From Neospora caninum Liverpool (Eukaryota; Apicomplexa; Conoidasida; Eucoccidiorida; Sarcocystidae): a stretch of 64,000 nucleotides of DNA. Under the pieces are notes generated by a model. It saw nothing but the letters and a program-made list of their open reading frames with translations, was not told the origin of the DNA and searched no databases. Made by a program: the position numbers and the translations under genes. This document shows, piece after piece, positions 1 through 10,484 of this stretch (its first letter is position 1; every line of letters begins with the position of its first letter). Location of the stretch: the NCBI RefSeq assembly GCF_000208865.1, contig NC_018393.1, forward strand, positions 2,312,714 through 2,376,713, given 5' to 3'.

Positions 1-501
1 CGATGGTCGCGGGGTGAGCCGAACGTTTGCCACATTCTCCAACTCGTTTCGATGTACCGTGCGTGACGTCCAAAATCCATCGGCTACCGCGCATGCCACC
101 AGATCAAGAAAAAAACCACCGGGAGGCAGTTCCGACAAACATGCCGTGGCTAGACAGTTTGAACAGGAAGCTTGACGGAACACTGGTTGCCCGAGCACAG
201 CCTGAGGTATTAACACGAGTTTTTCCGGTAGTTTCTGCAGGGACCCGACATGCCTTCCTGTCACTTTCGATTCGCCTGGCCGAGACCGTGGACATCCATG
301 TTGGTCCATGACACGTAAACGTTCACTGCCAGCTTCCTGTGTATGTACACTTGTGGGCCACTCGCCCCACGAAACGCACCGCCGATGCTTGAAATATGGG
401 CGTTCAGATGGTTCTGTGCCTGTGCTTGCTGTTGAGAATGCAGCGATCCTCAACGCGTGTGTCGACGATCGTGCCACGCCGGCATCTTTTCGCAGCTGCA
501 T
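1..501 (-). CDS. possible 5' part of an unknown gene leaving the left edge
   Basis: One minus-strand frame stays open from about 528 down to base 1, some 176 codons without a stop. The first ATG in it is at 499-501 and a second, in better start context, lies near 308-310. The predicted N-terminus (MQLRKDAGVARSSTHALRI) is basic and Ser/Thr/Ala-rich, as in some organelle presequences; the part nearest the edge contains alternating hydrophobic and charged stretches such as QKLPEKLVLIPQAVLGQPV. I recognise no family. The start at 501 has a weak context (C at -3). It would be transcribed away from the AP2 gene, making 502-3374 a divergent promoter. It could be a chance open frame; frame length and edge position are the only support. 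Confidence 0.42.
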   Translation of the reverse strand, partial: MQLRKDAGVARSSTHALRIAAFSTASTGTEPSERPYFKHRRCVSWGEWPTSVHTQEAGSERLRVMDQHGCPRSRPGESKVTGRHVGSLQKLPEKLVLIPQAVLGQPVFRQASCSNCLATACLSELPPGGFFLDLVACAVADGFWTSRTVHRNELENVANVRLTPRPS

Positions 502-3374
502 GCGAGTCCCCGAGGCTCCCCAGCTACATTATTTTACCGAAAAAGGAGGCAGCGAATCTCGCTAGCTTTTTGTGCACTTTCGATTTCCCGCGGAGCAGCC
601 CCATGAACCAGCAAACATAGACTCAATACACCTTCGAGAAGAATGCCGTCTTCTGCCGGTGGTTGCCAACGAATTTCCGTGCTGACGTGAGTGATCTGTC
701 TTCAGTGTTGCAGCACGCACATTCGCAATAGAACCGTCAAATGCGCGTCTCTGATGCAGGGTCGCTTGAACAGCGGCACATCCCTGCGCGACTGCTCCGC
801 CCTCAGGCTGCGCAGGCTTGGCCTGCTTTCGTATAGCGAATCGCGTCTACCATCCCAAATTAAACGAGAGAAAGAATCGTAGCTCGGCTGCCGTGCAAAC
901 TGCACCCGCTTCGGCCAAAAAAGGCCAATAAGTGGTCGAGGGGAGCGAGGACACAGTTACGGTTCCCCGTCATTCCGAGTGCCGCAAAACGAAGCGGCGC
1001 ACACCCCTTCGAATGGTGGAAGACACTGAGGCGGGGGGGAGGGGGGGACGGGGGGTTAGTGGCCTCGTGACAGCCGAAACTTGAGGGTCCGTCCGCTAGC
1101 GATGAAGAATCGGTTTGCCTAACTTTTAATCGCGCGATTCACGCACTGGAAGTCACGTCGTTTGAAGATCTTCGTGTGGCGTTTTCTGCACTTTACACAT
1201 GCCAAGTGTCTCCCCGATACGCTCAACTCCACCGCCGCGGGCTGCAGCTAAAAATGGGTTCGGGGCTAACCACCTAACAGGTGAAGGACGCTAACAAAGT
1301 CGGTTTTCTGTGGCCAAAGCCGGCTGTCTTTTGAGTGCGCCTCCGCCATTCACAGAAACCAAACCAGTCGCGAGTCAGAGGGGGAATCACACTGATGGGA
1401 GATCTACTTGATCCGGGACTTTGTCGTCCGCATCACTGGTTAACAGTCACCACGGGAATAATTCTTCACACACACAGCCCGTCCGCTCACTGAGTCAACA
1501 CTCTACTCTCTACATAGAGGTTCCACCTGGAACAACGCACTGTTTTCTTAATTTCAGTGGTCGAACCGAGGTATTGGGTCACGTTCCTGGTTTTTCTGTT
1601 GCCGTTAAAGAAGTGCTCGCTTCCGAGCTGCTGCTGTACAGGTGTTCTGCCGCCTGGTGCTCATCGTGGCATGGCAGCGAGTGCCCAACGACACCGTCGT
1701 CTGCCGCGTGGAACTGGGCGGGGGCCGCAGCCATTACGTGATGGGGATGGGACGCGACACACGGAAATAGCAGGGCGCGAGTCGTGCGGTATCCTAGTTG
1801 GCCGGACCGCCGAAGATGTGACGCGCGCAGTTTCATGCAGTTGTGTCTCCAGTTTTTCGCGCGGACGGCCACTGCAGCGCTGAATTACCCTCCGGTGTCT
1901 CCGCAGGCTCACTTCTCAACTGGTAATGCCCTTTGGGCAGCAAAAATATTAGACTCAGTGGTTCTGCGCTTTCAAGAGACTTTGAAACATTTTTCCTGCC
2001 ATTTACTTTCTTTGGGATCTATGACCCGTGGTTGTGTCGGCCTCTCTTCTCGGTAGGTGTGGTGATCGGGCGGGTCAGGCACGTGAGCAAATCGACAGGT
2101 TCGCGGCGCGGTGCCGCAGCTTTGGGGGAATACGCCGAATTTCTATCAAGACTCAAAGCCATTTGCTTGCTAATGCTGCTAGCTCCTTTCGTGAGTTCCC
2201 GACCGACTGTTATACGGGACGAAGGGGCAGAATCGGCGGTAAAGTGTTTTATCTGCTCCACAGGAGCCCACCGTGCACACGTCGTCATCCGGACTTCAGT
2301 GCGTTTCCATCATTTTTCAAGATGCGCTCGTGCATTTGATACGGCTCGGAGGAGACCGTGTTTCAACTTCGTTTCGTTCCGAGAGACTGTCTTGCTCAAT
2401 TCAGTATTGGCAGTTCGCATGTGTCTCCGGCCGATCCCCATCGACATACGTCTGCCTCCTAGGTAGAGCATCTTTCGCGCGAATTCATCCCCGCGGACGA
2501 AGAGTAGCAGACGACACACAACGGTGTTGTCTGTTTGAATTTCGTATCTGGTTTTCATCGCAACTCATTGGTTGTTGGCCGAACTGTTTTTTCTTTCTCA
2601 GATTCACCCTCGTTTGCGTCCTGTGTTGTGCTGCCCAGTCGGCCGACCAATCAACAGACTGTTGAGTGTTTTCTGGTACATCTCTCCTGGCAGATCCAAG
2701 GTGACTTTTCCTTTTCTTCGTCTCGTGAAGGGGCTTTATCAAATTTTTCTCAGGACGAAACTGTGGATGAGGAAGGTTTGGTGCAGTAGAAGTGTTCGTT
2801 CGGTTCTGCTCCGTCTCAGGCGACGGCCCGTGGTGCTGTCTTCCGTTTTAATCTTCGCTACGTTTGCTTGTTTTTTGAAGGTGAACCAAGATTGTGTTTC
2901 GAATGGGATGCGCAGGATGAGCGGTGATGTTGGCCCCGTGGCGGTTGCCCCGTCCGAAGACCATCACACGGTGAGGCTCCTCAACGCTTTCTCAGGCTTC
3001 AGCTGTCAACTATTGGTATGTTGTCTCAATTCGCGGAAACCTCAGTTGCATGTTGCTCCTCCGGACGCGTCTGCCGAGCACTCATACAGGTCCCCTCCGA
3101 GGATGACGGAAAGATGACTCCTGTCGCTCTCTTTCTGAAGCTTTTTTTTCGTTTCTTTCGTGGCGCCTCCAAATCAGCGTGCGTTGGCTTTCACCCTCAA
3201 TCTCGTGCCGAGGAAAGGCGTAGCTACAGCGTTACCATCGCCTGGGCTTACCTGCACACGTATTTCGGATTCACTGGTGTCACTCTTCAAGGTGACGCAG
3301 CCTGACCGTGGCCCTCTCTTGCTGAACGTTGAAGGTTTCGACGTGTTCGACGTTGTCTGCCTGACGAAACCGCT
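502..3374. other. intergenic region, AP2 gene leader and possible divergent promoter
   Basis: No convincing coding frame. It holds a G-run tract at 1033-1055. From about 2540 to 3370 the plus strand is rich in T and C runs with many short out-of-frame ATGs, which is what long 5' leaders of coccidian genes look like. The AP2 transcript probably begins in this part. Confidence 0.5.
1033..1055 (+). other. G-run tract, candidate G-quadruplex
   Basis: Three runs of 7, 7 and 6 G are separated by one and two bases, on the plus strand, about 2.3 kb upstream of the AP2 start. The runs are long enough to supply the four G-tracts of a quadruplex. Folding is inferred, not shown. Confidence 0.5.
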
Positions 3375-6300
3375 ATGGCAACCGACTTTGGCTGCGATGC
3401 CGCGGAAGAGGCTCTGTCAAGGTTCTACGGCTGTGCTGCGCAAGATCCGAAGATCAAGGACGAAGACAATGTCGCCCAACCTCTTCGTTTGCCTTGTCAA
3501 ACGATTGAACTTGGGCTCGAAGCGTTGTTGGAAATAGCGTATCAAGGAACCGCGAAGTGCACGACAGAACAGCCAGACCCCGTGACTCGGGACGAACCAC
3601 CAGAGACACCAGGCAGCAGCTGCCGCTTGCACTCCACTTGTGCATGCGGAGTGCCTGAGCCCCAGTATGGCGACCGCCCGACTCCTTGCGACCTCCGCCA
3701 TCCAACTTGGGCCTCTCCTGCGAACAAGGGGAACAGTGCCGTAAACGAAACGAGTGCGTCCCCAGAAGGGAGTTGTTCGAGTACTCTAGACCGGGCGACA
3801 TTGGATTCAGCCCGTGCCTCGTTCCCTGTAGACAGAGTGAGAGTGCGGTCGCTGGTGAACCGAAGTTCTCCTCCCCGTCAAGGACGTAGCACTCGAATTC
3901 AAGGCCCATGTTCGGCAGGAAAGCAGGACCACACTTCCTCGGATGCGATGAGCGATTCGTCTTCGTCGTCTGCAGATTCTTCCACCAGGACATTGAGGGA
4001 TGTTACAGTGGGCGACCTCCGAAACGGAAGCGTCGCAGCTCCACGCGGTGTCCCATCAGGAGGGGGTTCTTTTCCTGAAGGAAATGCGAGGGAGACGGGA
4101 GGTGGAGTCGAGAGTGAGGAACGAGAAACTGGGTCGGCGAGGAAAGGAGCAAAGGATGCACCGACAGGAACTGGAGCCATGGAGGTGACTCCAGAGGGGT
4201 CGCGGCCAGCGGGCCGAGGCAGCGGCCAGATGCAGCGGGAACCCTTTCTGTTTGGAGCGCAGCGGCTTCCGCCAACTTTTTGTCAGCCGCCTTCGTTGGT
4301 CCACGCATCCAATAACCGTGCGTCGACGCCGTTCCACGACACCAGCGCTTCTCTCCTTCAGGCAGAATCTGCATCCCAGGGGAACTGCTGGCGACACCTA
4401 CTGATGGGTACGAGTGGCGAGCTGAGAGCGGCTTCAAACTCAGGGGAGGCACATCCGCCAGACACACTCGGCACTGCGGACGCGCCTGTCCAATCACGAG
4501 CAGCAACGTCTTCCGCCACGGGCAGCGACAGGGGAAACGCGGCACCTGCAAACGGTCCGGGGGGGAGCCAAGCGCTTCACTGGCCGCCGCGGTCTCATCC
4601 GAGCCTACTGGTGGTGGAGAGCATGACGGGATCGCCGAGCCAGCCAGCACGCAACGCGTCTTCACGAGCGTCTACCCTCCGGGATGAGGGACACCATCTA
4701 CGACTTCCTCAGACGAGCTGCGACATGATTTCATCACTGTCAGCCTGTCGCGTCGATTTGCTGTCGACTAGGGCAACAAAGGAAGAACTTCAGAGGAGGG
4801 AGCAAGACCTTCAACAGCAGCTACACAATTCTCGACAAGAGCAGGAGATCCTCCAAGCTTTGGTCGGCGAGATGACGGCGCTGCGCCAAGATGCAGAGGC
4901 TGCGGCGGCTGCTGAGGCGGCAGATGCCCCAGAGTCAAGAGAAGAGCATTTGGGTGAACAGGGAAACAGGGAGCGAGACACCAGGAATCGCTGCGCGAGA
5001 CTGGGTGTCGGCGATGCAAGCAGTAATGAAAGGGGAACCAGTGTCGCATGCAGCGGAGAGGATGCCGGAGCTTTTCTCATTTCGCCTGCTGGACCCAGGT
5101 TCGGTTCGGACGATATCGGGGCTGCGTTGCTCCAGGCCTTCGGGCTGAAGAGAAGGAAGTTTGCAACCCTAGCTCCAGGCGGACCTATCGATGTGGAAGC
5201 GGACGTCGAGTCCAACGCGGAAGCACAGTTGCGGGGTCAGTTAGGGGCGTTTGGACGGCAAGACGCTTCATCAGTCCGTCGACTAGTCTCGTCTGTTCTA
5301 AGAGGCGAGGAGGCGGTGCAGGCGGGCAGGGGGAAGACGGAAGGCCCCGTCGACAGTGGCGCGGCATCTCGGGGTCTTGCGAATGCTGTAGAGTCTCGAG
5401 TGCGGGCATCGGCCGCATGCGACAGCCGAACTGATGAGGCAACTGCACAGGCGGTGCCGCCAGGGAGGCTGTCGGAGCCTCAAAGCTTAACGGGAATTGC
5501 CACGGGTTCACCATTGGGAGCTGGACTGTCGCGTTTGGCGACAGCGTCTTGTGGCGCTTCAAGAGTGCCCGCAGAACCTTTGTATCCTGGGTGTGCAGGA
5601 TCGCCCTCAATGCGAGGGGCGACGCCGGAGCTGGAGAGACTGTCAAACGTCGAGCCTCGCTCCGGTTTCGGAAACCCGTCGGCGGAGCAACAAGTCTTGG
5701 CGCTGCTGGCGGCGTCAACGGGAAGCGCCGTGGGCGCGATGGATGACGCTGTTAAGACGCAGCTCGGGCACCCGCAGCATCGCGCTGCAGAGTACGCAAA
5801 GCTGGCCCGTCTGTTGCCTCGCATCAACCGTCTGACCTTTTCTACTCAGACCCTGATGTGGGTCGTGCGAGTACAGACTCGGCGCACTCGGCTGTGTAAG
5901 TCTTTCTCCGTGCGGAAGCTCGGCTTCCTTCCGGCCCGCCAGGCGGCGGTTGATTTCCTGATGGAGTTTGACCACCAGGACCAGCAACTGCATACGCGAC
6001 CCTCAGACCCAACGAGAAGCGCCTCACCGACAGCGCGATCGCGACGAAGCGAAACGGATGGAGCCGCTGCGGAATCGCCTCTCATGCACAATGGGCACGT
6101 GGACAGAGACACAGCGGCCGACGGATTTGCCCCCATGGATTCTTCGTGCGCATGCTGCGGCGGACAACACTCCGACCAGCCACAGCTAGCGGGTGCGCGG
6201 CTTCAGCTGCCGGAGGCGTCCACGCCCCATTCAGGAGGACCCGGCGGTTGCGTCGCGCGCGCGTGCAAAGAGACTGCACCGTCTGAGGCGAGCCTGGCGC

Positions 6301-9300
6301 ATGGCAGCATTCCGGGTGCGACCAAAGGCAACCTCGCCCCCGGTGAACGTCATCCACAGAGCAAACCGACACAAGGCGACTGCCGAGCGGAGGCAAGCGC
6401 CGCTGATCCGGTTTTGAAGGGCGACGCGGCGCACCACGGAGGCGCAGCTCAGACGGTGGCTTCTTCGAAGCGACACCTCGAAGAGGAGCGGAACGCGGAG
6501 AACCCTTCCCGTGCTCAGTCGAGCGCGGCGTCGCATTTAGAGTCGGGGGGCCCAGCGCTTTCAAGAGCGGCTGTTCCCGTGTGCCCCGTCGACAGTCCTG
6601 CGCAGAGGCTGTGCGCGCGGTGTGCAACGTCGTCGTCTTCCGATACGCCCGGAGATTGCGGACATGCAAAACCGTCTCTGGATTCGTCGTCAGGTGGGGA
6701 CACGCGAAGGCGAGGCAATCCGGCGCAGTGCCTAGCAGGCCATGGTGGAATCGCGCAGTCTAGCTGCGGTGATGCAGCCGGTGCTTCACGTGAAAGTGTC
6801 GGTTTGCGGGAACTCCAGAGCGATGCTTGTTCGACGATCCCTCCAGTGGATTGCCCAGGGGCAAGCGAAGCGTCCGGGCCCGGGCGCGAATCCGGAGTTC
6901 GGACGCCTCGGAGCGCCTCGAGTGCGTCTCAAGTGGAGCGGAGACTGACGACGAAAGAAGGTCGCGCCAGCACGTGCACATGTTCGGGGAATGAATGGAC
7001 GAAACCGCGTGCGAGTGTGGACTCGGTTGTGTTACGGCGGGAAGGCCGCGACGGGAGCTTTGCACATTTGCATCAACGCCAAGAGCAGCACGAAAGGCGA
7101 AAGCATGCACGGGAGGATCTGGCCTTGCGAGCCCGACAACTTCCGCATACCGTCGGGGTGAAGTTTGATCCGACGTGCCCGCGATGGATCGCTCACTGGA
7201 AGCGCGAAGGCCAGCGATTCTTCAAGAGCTTCAGCGTCGAGAAAAATGGCTTCGAGAATGCCTGGAACCTGGCCAAGTTGTGTCGCCAAAGAAACGCTGA
7301 ACTTGCGGCCGCGACCAGGAGCAGCGCCAGCGGCGGAACGGGGAAGTCTCGGCGCTCGCTGTCTGGGCAGCGAAATGCAATTGACGGCGCGGAAAGCGAC
7401 GTGACCGCACGTATCGCTTCGTCTATTACTCACGCAATTGCGCTTGGTGGCGACTCGCGCGAAGATGCAGGGGCCGTGCCACAGCTGCCGACTTGCTTAC
7501 CGATTTGTCAGAGGCAAGACGCATCTTCCGTGAACCCACCGAATATTCCCAGTGATTCGTTCCTCGCCGCACTGGAAGACTACCTTTCTGGCAGCTACGC
7601 GACTGCAGTACGAGGAGGCAGGCAGGATAGTCGAGAAGACATTTGTGATCGTCGCTGGTGCAGGAGAGACGGGACCCAACCTGAAAGTGTTGCCGGTGAT
7701 GCTGCGCTCTTCTCTGCCGCCATTCCCGCGAGAGCAGGTCAAACGTTGCTGGATGAAAGCAGAGAGAGCGAGGCTCCGGTTTGTCCACAGTCAGACAGGA
7801 CACGGATAGAGGCTGCAGCTGTTGCAGAGATTGCTGGCTTGCGTGCCTTCTGCAATCTCGTTGCCAGCGAAGCAGCTCTGAAGACTTCTGCTCGCACTAC
7901 CTCTCGAGACGCGCTGCGAGGCACCGGAGGATGGCAGAGAGGCCCGAACCTGTCCCTTCGCGCGACAGATGGGGCAGCGGACGTCGAACCACAGTGGGCC
8001 ACCCCTCTGCGTGGCGCCGCTGCTCCTCCGGCTACCGAGAGCATGCAAGATCCGGCCGAGTTTGTTCCGTCGGCACTTTTCGCGGACCAGATGAGTGCCC
8101 GGCTAGCTGGGGCACCGGCTGTTGACGTGTCGTGGATCCGGTCCACCGATGTTGGAGCCGATAGCTCTGCTTCAGAGAGTCGCCTCCGTCTCCCAGTGCT
8201 TCCAGGCGAAGCCAAGAGGGTACACAGTCGAGTGGCATATTCGTTCAAGGGGACCGACTGTGATGGCGGTGGGACAAGGCCAGCCGGCGAGGGAATTGCC
8301 CAAGGGAAGGAGGGTGCAGACGCAGCGTGCGCCGACGGTGGGAGCTTCTTTGAAGGCCTTGGCGTTCCTTCACTGGACTGCGAGCGAGCATGCACTGCGT
8401 CACGCCTTGGGGGCAGGTCGGCGGTGCCTGGTCTCCCTGGACAGCCCGCGTCTCATCAAGCTGTCCCCGCCTTCATGCCGCATGCCGACGACAGTCGAGT
8501 CGCCGAACCGGCCAGAACAACAGCGGTGGATGCCGCGACGGACCTTCGAGAGACTGTCTCGTCGGTAGCCACTCCACGCGCAAAGGGGCCGAGAAGCGAC
8601 TTGCGCGACTCCGCCCAAGTTCGCGGTCTATCGGAGAGACCTGCCCTCCGGAACGCGGCTGTCTGTGGTCCTCAACTGTGGCATTCAGAGTACATCCAAG
8701 ACGCAGTTCGACTGTGCAGCGCAATGCCGCAACAGCGAACGACAGGCGAGCAGCGGCGCTTGGCGCTGGCTGACGTGGGAGCTGGCGCAGAGCTTGTCTC
8801 TTCGTCGCTCCTTTCAGGAGCCGCCCTTCCGCCGTGCAATCCGCAGCTTGCTGAGCATCTGTCGCTGGCCGCGACCGCAAGTTTGACTGTCCCGTCAGTC
8901 CCGGGGTCCGGCGGCGACGGATCGGCGGCTAGCGGGGAGGCGTCCGTGCCACTACTGTTGCTGCTGTCCAGAGGTGAGCATTCCCGTCTGGGGAGATCCG
9001 CAGCTGTAACGAGTTCGAGCGCCGCGGTCCCGGACCCGTTTGTAGCTGAGGGAAGTCCGTTGTTGCCATCAAGAGCGAACGGTTTGGATATTGCGAAGAA
9101 CGCAAACAAGGAAGGGTCGTGGGTGAATTATGGCGGGCTCCGGTTGGGCACACGGGAATGTGCGGCGTTCTTAGCCACCCCAGAGGCTGGTGCACGAGAC
9201 TTGTCGCTGGATCCCCAGGCCAGTCAAGGCGTCGCCTCGAACTCTGCAACAACACCCGATTTGTGGACCCGTTCTCCCACCGACCTCGTCGCTCTTAGTT

Positions 9301-10484
9301 CCCAACTAAACGTTCCTGGCGTCAGCCTTCTGCCAAAAGCATCGACTGCTTCGGGATTTTATTCCTCAGAGCTGCTCTCGGAGGAGGGTGCACGCTGGAC
9401 GGTATCAGCTCAAGCGAGAATCGCGGGCGTTGGGGTGCAAGAACAAGGGGGACGCGCCAGCAAACTTGGCTCCGTCAGTCAGGAAACGGAATACGGCGAA
9501 GCGTCGCCTCTGAAGGGCGCAGAAGGCAATTCATCCGCTGCATCGCCTGAAGACGCTTTTCAGACGCTGACGATTCACTCGGCTCGGACAAGCGCGGGCA
9601 CCTGTCCGGACGACACGGGAGTGCTGGGCGGTTTGAAGGGGTGTGCAAGCAGTGGCATCACTGGATCAGTGTTGGGGGAACCTCGGCGCGACATTCCTAT
9701 TGAGGGGGAAAGCTCTGGGGCAAGAGCGGAGTCCCCGGGCCAGGTGGTAGACCGGAAAGCGCGACGAGCGTCTGAGCAGGAGCGTCTACGTGAGCAATCC
9801 CACGCTTTCTCGCTTTCGGACTGGGGCTTCGATATGCGACTTCCGGTGACAGAGAACATCGAAAGCAACATGCGAAGGCGCAACAGCATTGACCCACTGT
9901 TCCGAGAGTTGGACGCGAGTTCTGCAGGTGCACTTTCGGCGACAGAGAGAGGGCTGCGTGGAGCGGTCGTCGAGACTGACTTCGAGCGGACGAAGGTCCA
10001 CAAGGGAAGTGGCGAAGAGGGACGCGTCGACGGCGTATCGACGCGCCGTGCATCTAGCACTTGTTCAGGTAGCCAAGCTTCGCATTCGTTATTGGGAGGA
10101 AGCGAGACTCCAGGGTGGTGTTCGTCCGAGCACACAGAAAACCCGGAGCGTCTCTCGTGGGCAAAGGTGGCAGTGCTGATGATTCTGCGAAACCTCCGCG
10201 ACGCCTGCCAGACCCGGGGGGTTCCGTCTGAGGGCGCGCTATGCCGCCTAACTGGTTACATTCAAATGGTGGATGCGTGCCACACGGAGGGGCCGAATCT
10301 GCGTGCTCTTCTCGCTACTTTTTCGAACCTGATTGCAGAGCAGCGTCTCCCTGGCAGCTTGCCCACTGAGGACCTGCTCCAGCTCGTCAGGGACGTGCAA
10401 GCAGCTCTGACGACCCAGGGCGAATTGCAGTCGAGCGGAACTGAGCAGCCCTCGTCGGTGTGTTCAGCGGCTCAACCCAGCTAA
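3375..10484 (+). CDS. AP2-domain transcription factor with C-terminal ACDC domain
   Basis: A 2369-residue protein in one uninterrupted exon. Two plant-like AP2 DNA-binding domains are visible. The first, at about residues 819-867, is divergent (core CKSFSVRKLGF). The second, at about 1257-1305, is canonical (GVKFDPTCPRWIAHW followed by RFFKSFSVEKNGFENAWNLA). The C-terminus at about 2259-2349 matches the ACDC domain (AP2-coincident, C-terminal) found only beside AP2 domains in Apicomplexa. A short coiled coil lies near 462-520 (EELQRREQDLQQQL). The rest is low-complexity and probably disordered. Family knowledge: ApiAP2 proteins are nuclear sequence-specific regulators of stage and cell-cycle programmes. 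The ATG at 3375 has G at -3 and +4. If the locus is T. gondii chromosome VIIa this should be one of the AP2VIIa factors; I cannot assign which with certainty. Confidence 0.95.
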   Translation: MATDFGCDAAEEALSRFYGCAAQDPKIKDEDNVAQPLRLPCQTIELGLEALLEIAYQGTAKCTTEQPDPVTRDEPPETPGSSCRLHSTCACGVPEPQYGDRPTPCDLRHPTWASPANKGNSAVNETSASPEGSCSSTLDRATLDSARASFPVDRVRVRSLVNRSSPPRQGRSTRIQGPCSAGKQDHTSSDAMSDSSSSSADSSTRTLRDVTVGDLRNGSVAAPRGVPSGGGSFPEGNARETGGGVESEERETGSARKGAKDAPTGTGAMEVTPEGSRPAGRGSGQMQREPFLFGAQRLPPTFCQPPSLVHASNNRASTPFHDTSASLLQAESASQGNCWRHLLMGTSGELRAASNSGEAHPPDTLGTADAPVQSRAATSSATGSDRGNAAPANGPGGSQALHWPPRSHPSLLVVESMTGSPSQPARNASSRASTLRDEGHHLRLPQTSCDMISSLSACRVDLLSTRATKEELQRREQDLQQQLHNSRQEQEILQALVGEMTALRQDAEAAAAAEAADAPESREEHLGEQGNRERDTRNRCARLGVGDASSNERGTSVACSGEDAGAFLISPAGPRFGSDDIGAALLQAFGLKRRKFATLAPGGPIDVEADVESNAEAQLRGQLGAFGRQDASSVRRLVSSVLRGEEAVQAGRGKTEGPVDSGAASRGLANAVESRVRASAACDSRTDEATAQAVPPGRLSEPQSLTGIATGSPLGAGLSRLATASCGASRVPAEPLYPGCAGSPSMRGATPELERLSNVEPRSGFGNPSAEQQVLALLAASTGSAVGAMDDAVKTQLGHPQHRAAEYAKLARLLPRINRLTFSTQTLMWVVRVQTRRTRLCKSFSVRKLGFLPARQAAVDFLMEFDHQDQQLHTRPSDPTRSASPTARSRRSETDGAAAESPLMHNGHVDRDTAADGFAPMDSSCACCGGQHSDQPQLAGARLQLPEASTPHSGGPGGCVARACKETAPSEASLAHGSIPGATKGNLAPGERHPQSKPTQGDCRAEASAADPVLKGDAAHHGGAAQTVASSKRHLEEERNAENPSRAQSSAASHLESGGPALSRAAVPVCPVDSPAQRLCARCATSSSSDTPGDCGHAKPSLDSSSGGDTRRRGNPAQCLAGHGGIAQSSCGDAAGASRESVGLRELQSDACSTIPPVDCPGASEASGPGRESGVRTPRSASSASQVERRLTTKEGRASTCTCSGNEWTKPRASVDSVVLRREGRDGSFAHLHQRQEQHERRKHAREDLALRARQLPHTVGVKFDPTCPRWIAHWKREGQRFFKSFSVEKNGFENAWNLAKLCRQRNAELAAATRSSASGGTGKSRRSLSGQRNAIDGAESDVTARIASSITHAIALGGDSREDAGAVPQLPTCLPICQRQDASSVNPPNIPSDSFLAALEDYLSGSYATAVRGGRQDSREDICDRRWCRRDGTQPESVAGDAALFSAAIPARAGQTLLDESRESEAPVCPQSDRTRIEAAAVAEIAGLRAFCNLVASEAALKTSARTTSRDALRGTGGWQRGPNLSLRATDGAADVEPQWATPLRGAAAPPATESMQDPAEFVPSALFADQMSARLAGAPAVDVSWIRSTDVGADSSASESRLRLPVLPGEAKRVHSRVAYSFKGTDCDGGGTRPAGEGIAQGKEGADAACADGGSFFEGLGVPSLDCERACTASRLGGRSAVPGLPGQPASHQAVPAFMPHADDSRVAEPARTTAVDAATDLRETVSSVATPRAKGPRSDLRDSAQVRGLSERPALRNAAVCGPQLWHSEYIQDAVRLCSAMPQQRTTGEQRRLALADVGAGAELVSSSLLSGAALPPCNPQLAEHLSLAATASLTVPSVPGSGGDGSAASGEASVPLLLLLSRGEHSRLGRSAAVTSSSAAVPDPFVAEGSPLLPSRANGLDIAKNANKEGSWVNYGGLRLGTRECAAFLATPEAGARDLSLDPQASQGVASNSATTPDLWTRSPTDLVALSSQLNVPGVSLLPKASTASGFYSSELLSEEGARWTVSAQARIAGVGVQEQGGRASKLGSVSQETEYGEASPLKGAEGNSSAASPEDAFQTLTIHSARTSAGTCPDDTGVLGGLKGCASSGITGSVLGEPRRDIPIEGESSGARAESPGQVVDRKARRASEQERLREQSHAFSLSDWGFDMRLPVTENIESNMRRRNSIDPLFRELDASSAGALSATERGLRGAVVETDFERTKVHKGSGEEGRVDGVSTRRASSTCSGSQASHSLLGGSETPGWCSSEHTENPERLSWAKVAVLMILRNLRDACQTRGVPSEGALCRLTGYIQMVDACHTEGPNLRALLATFSNLIAEQRLPGSLPTEDLLQLVRDVQAALTTQGELQSSGTEQPSSVCSAAQPS

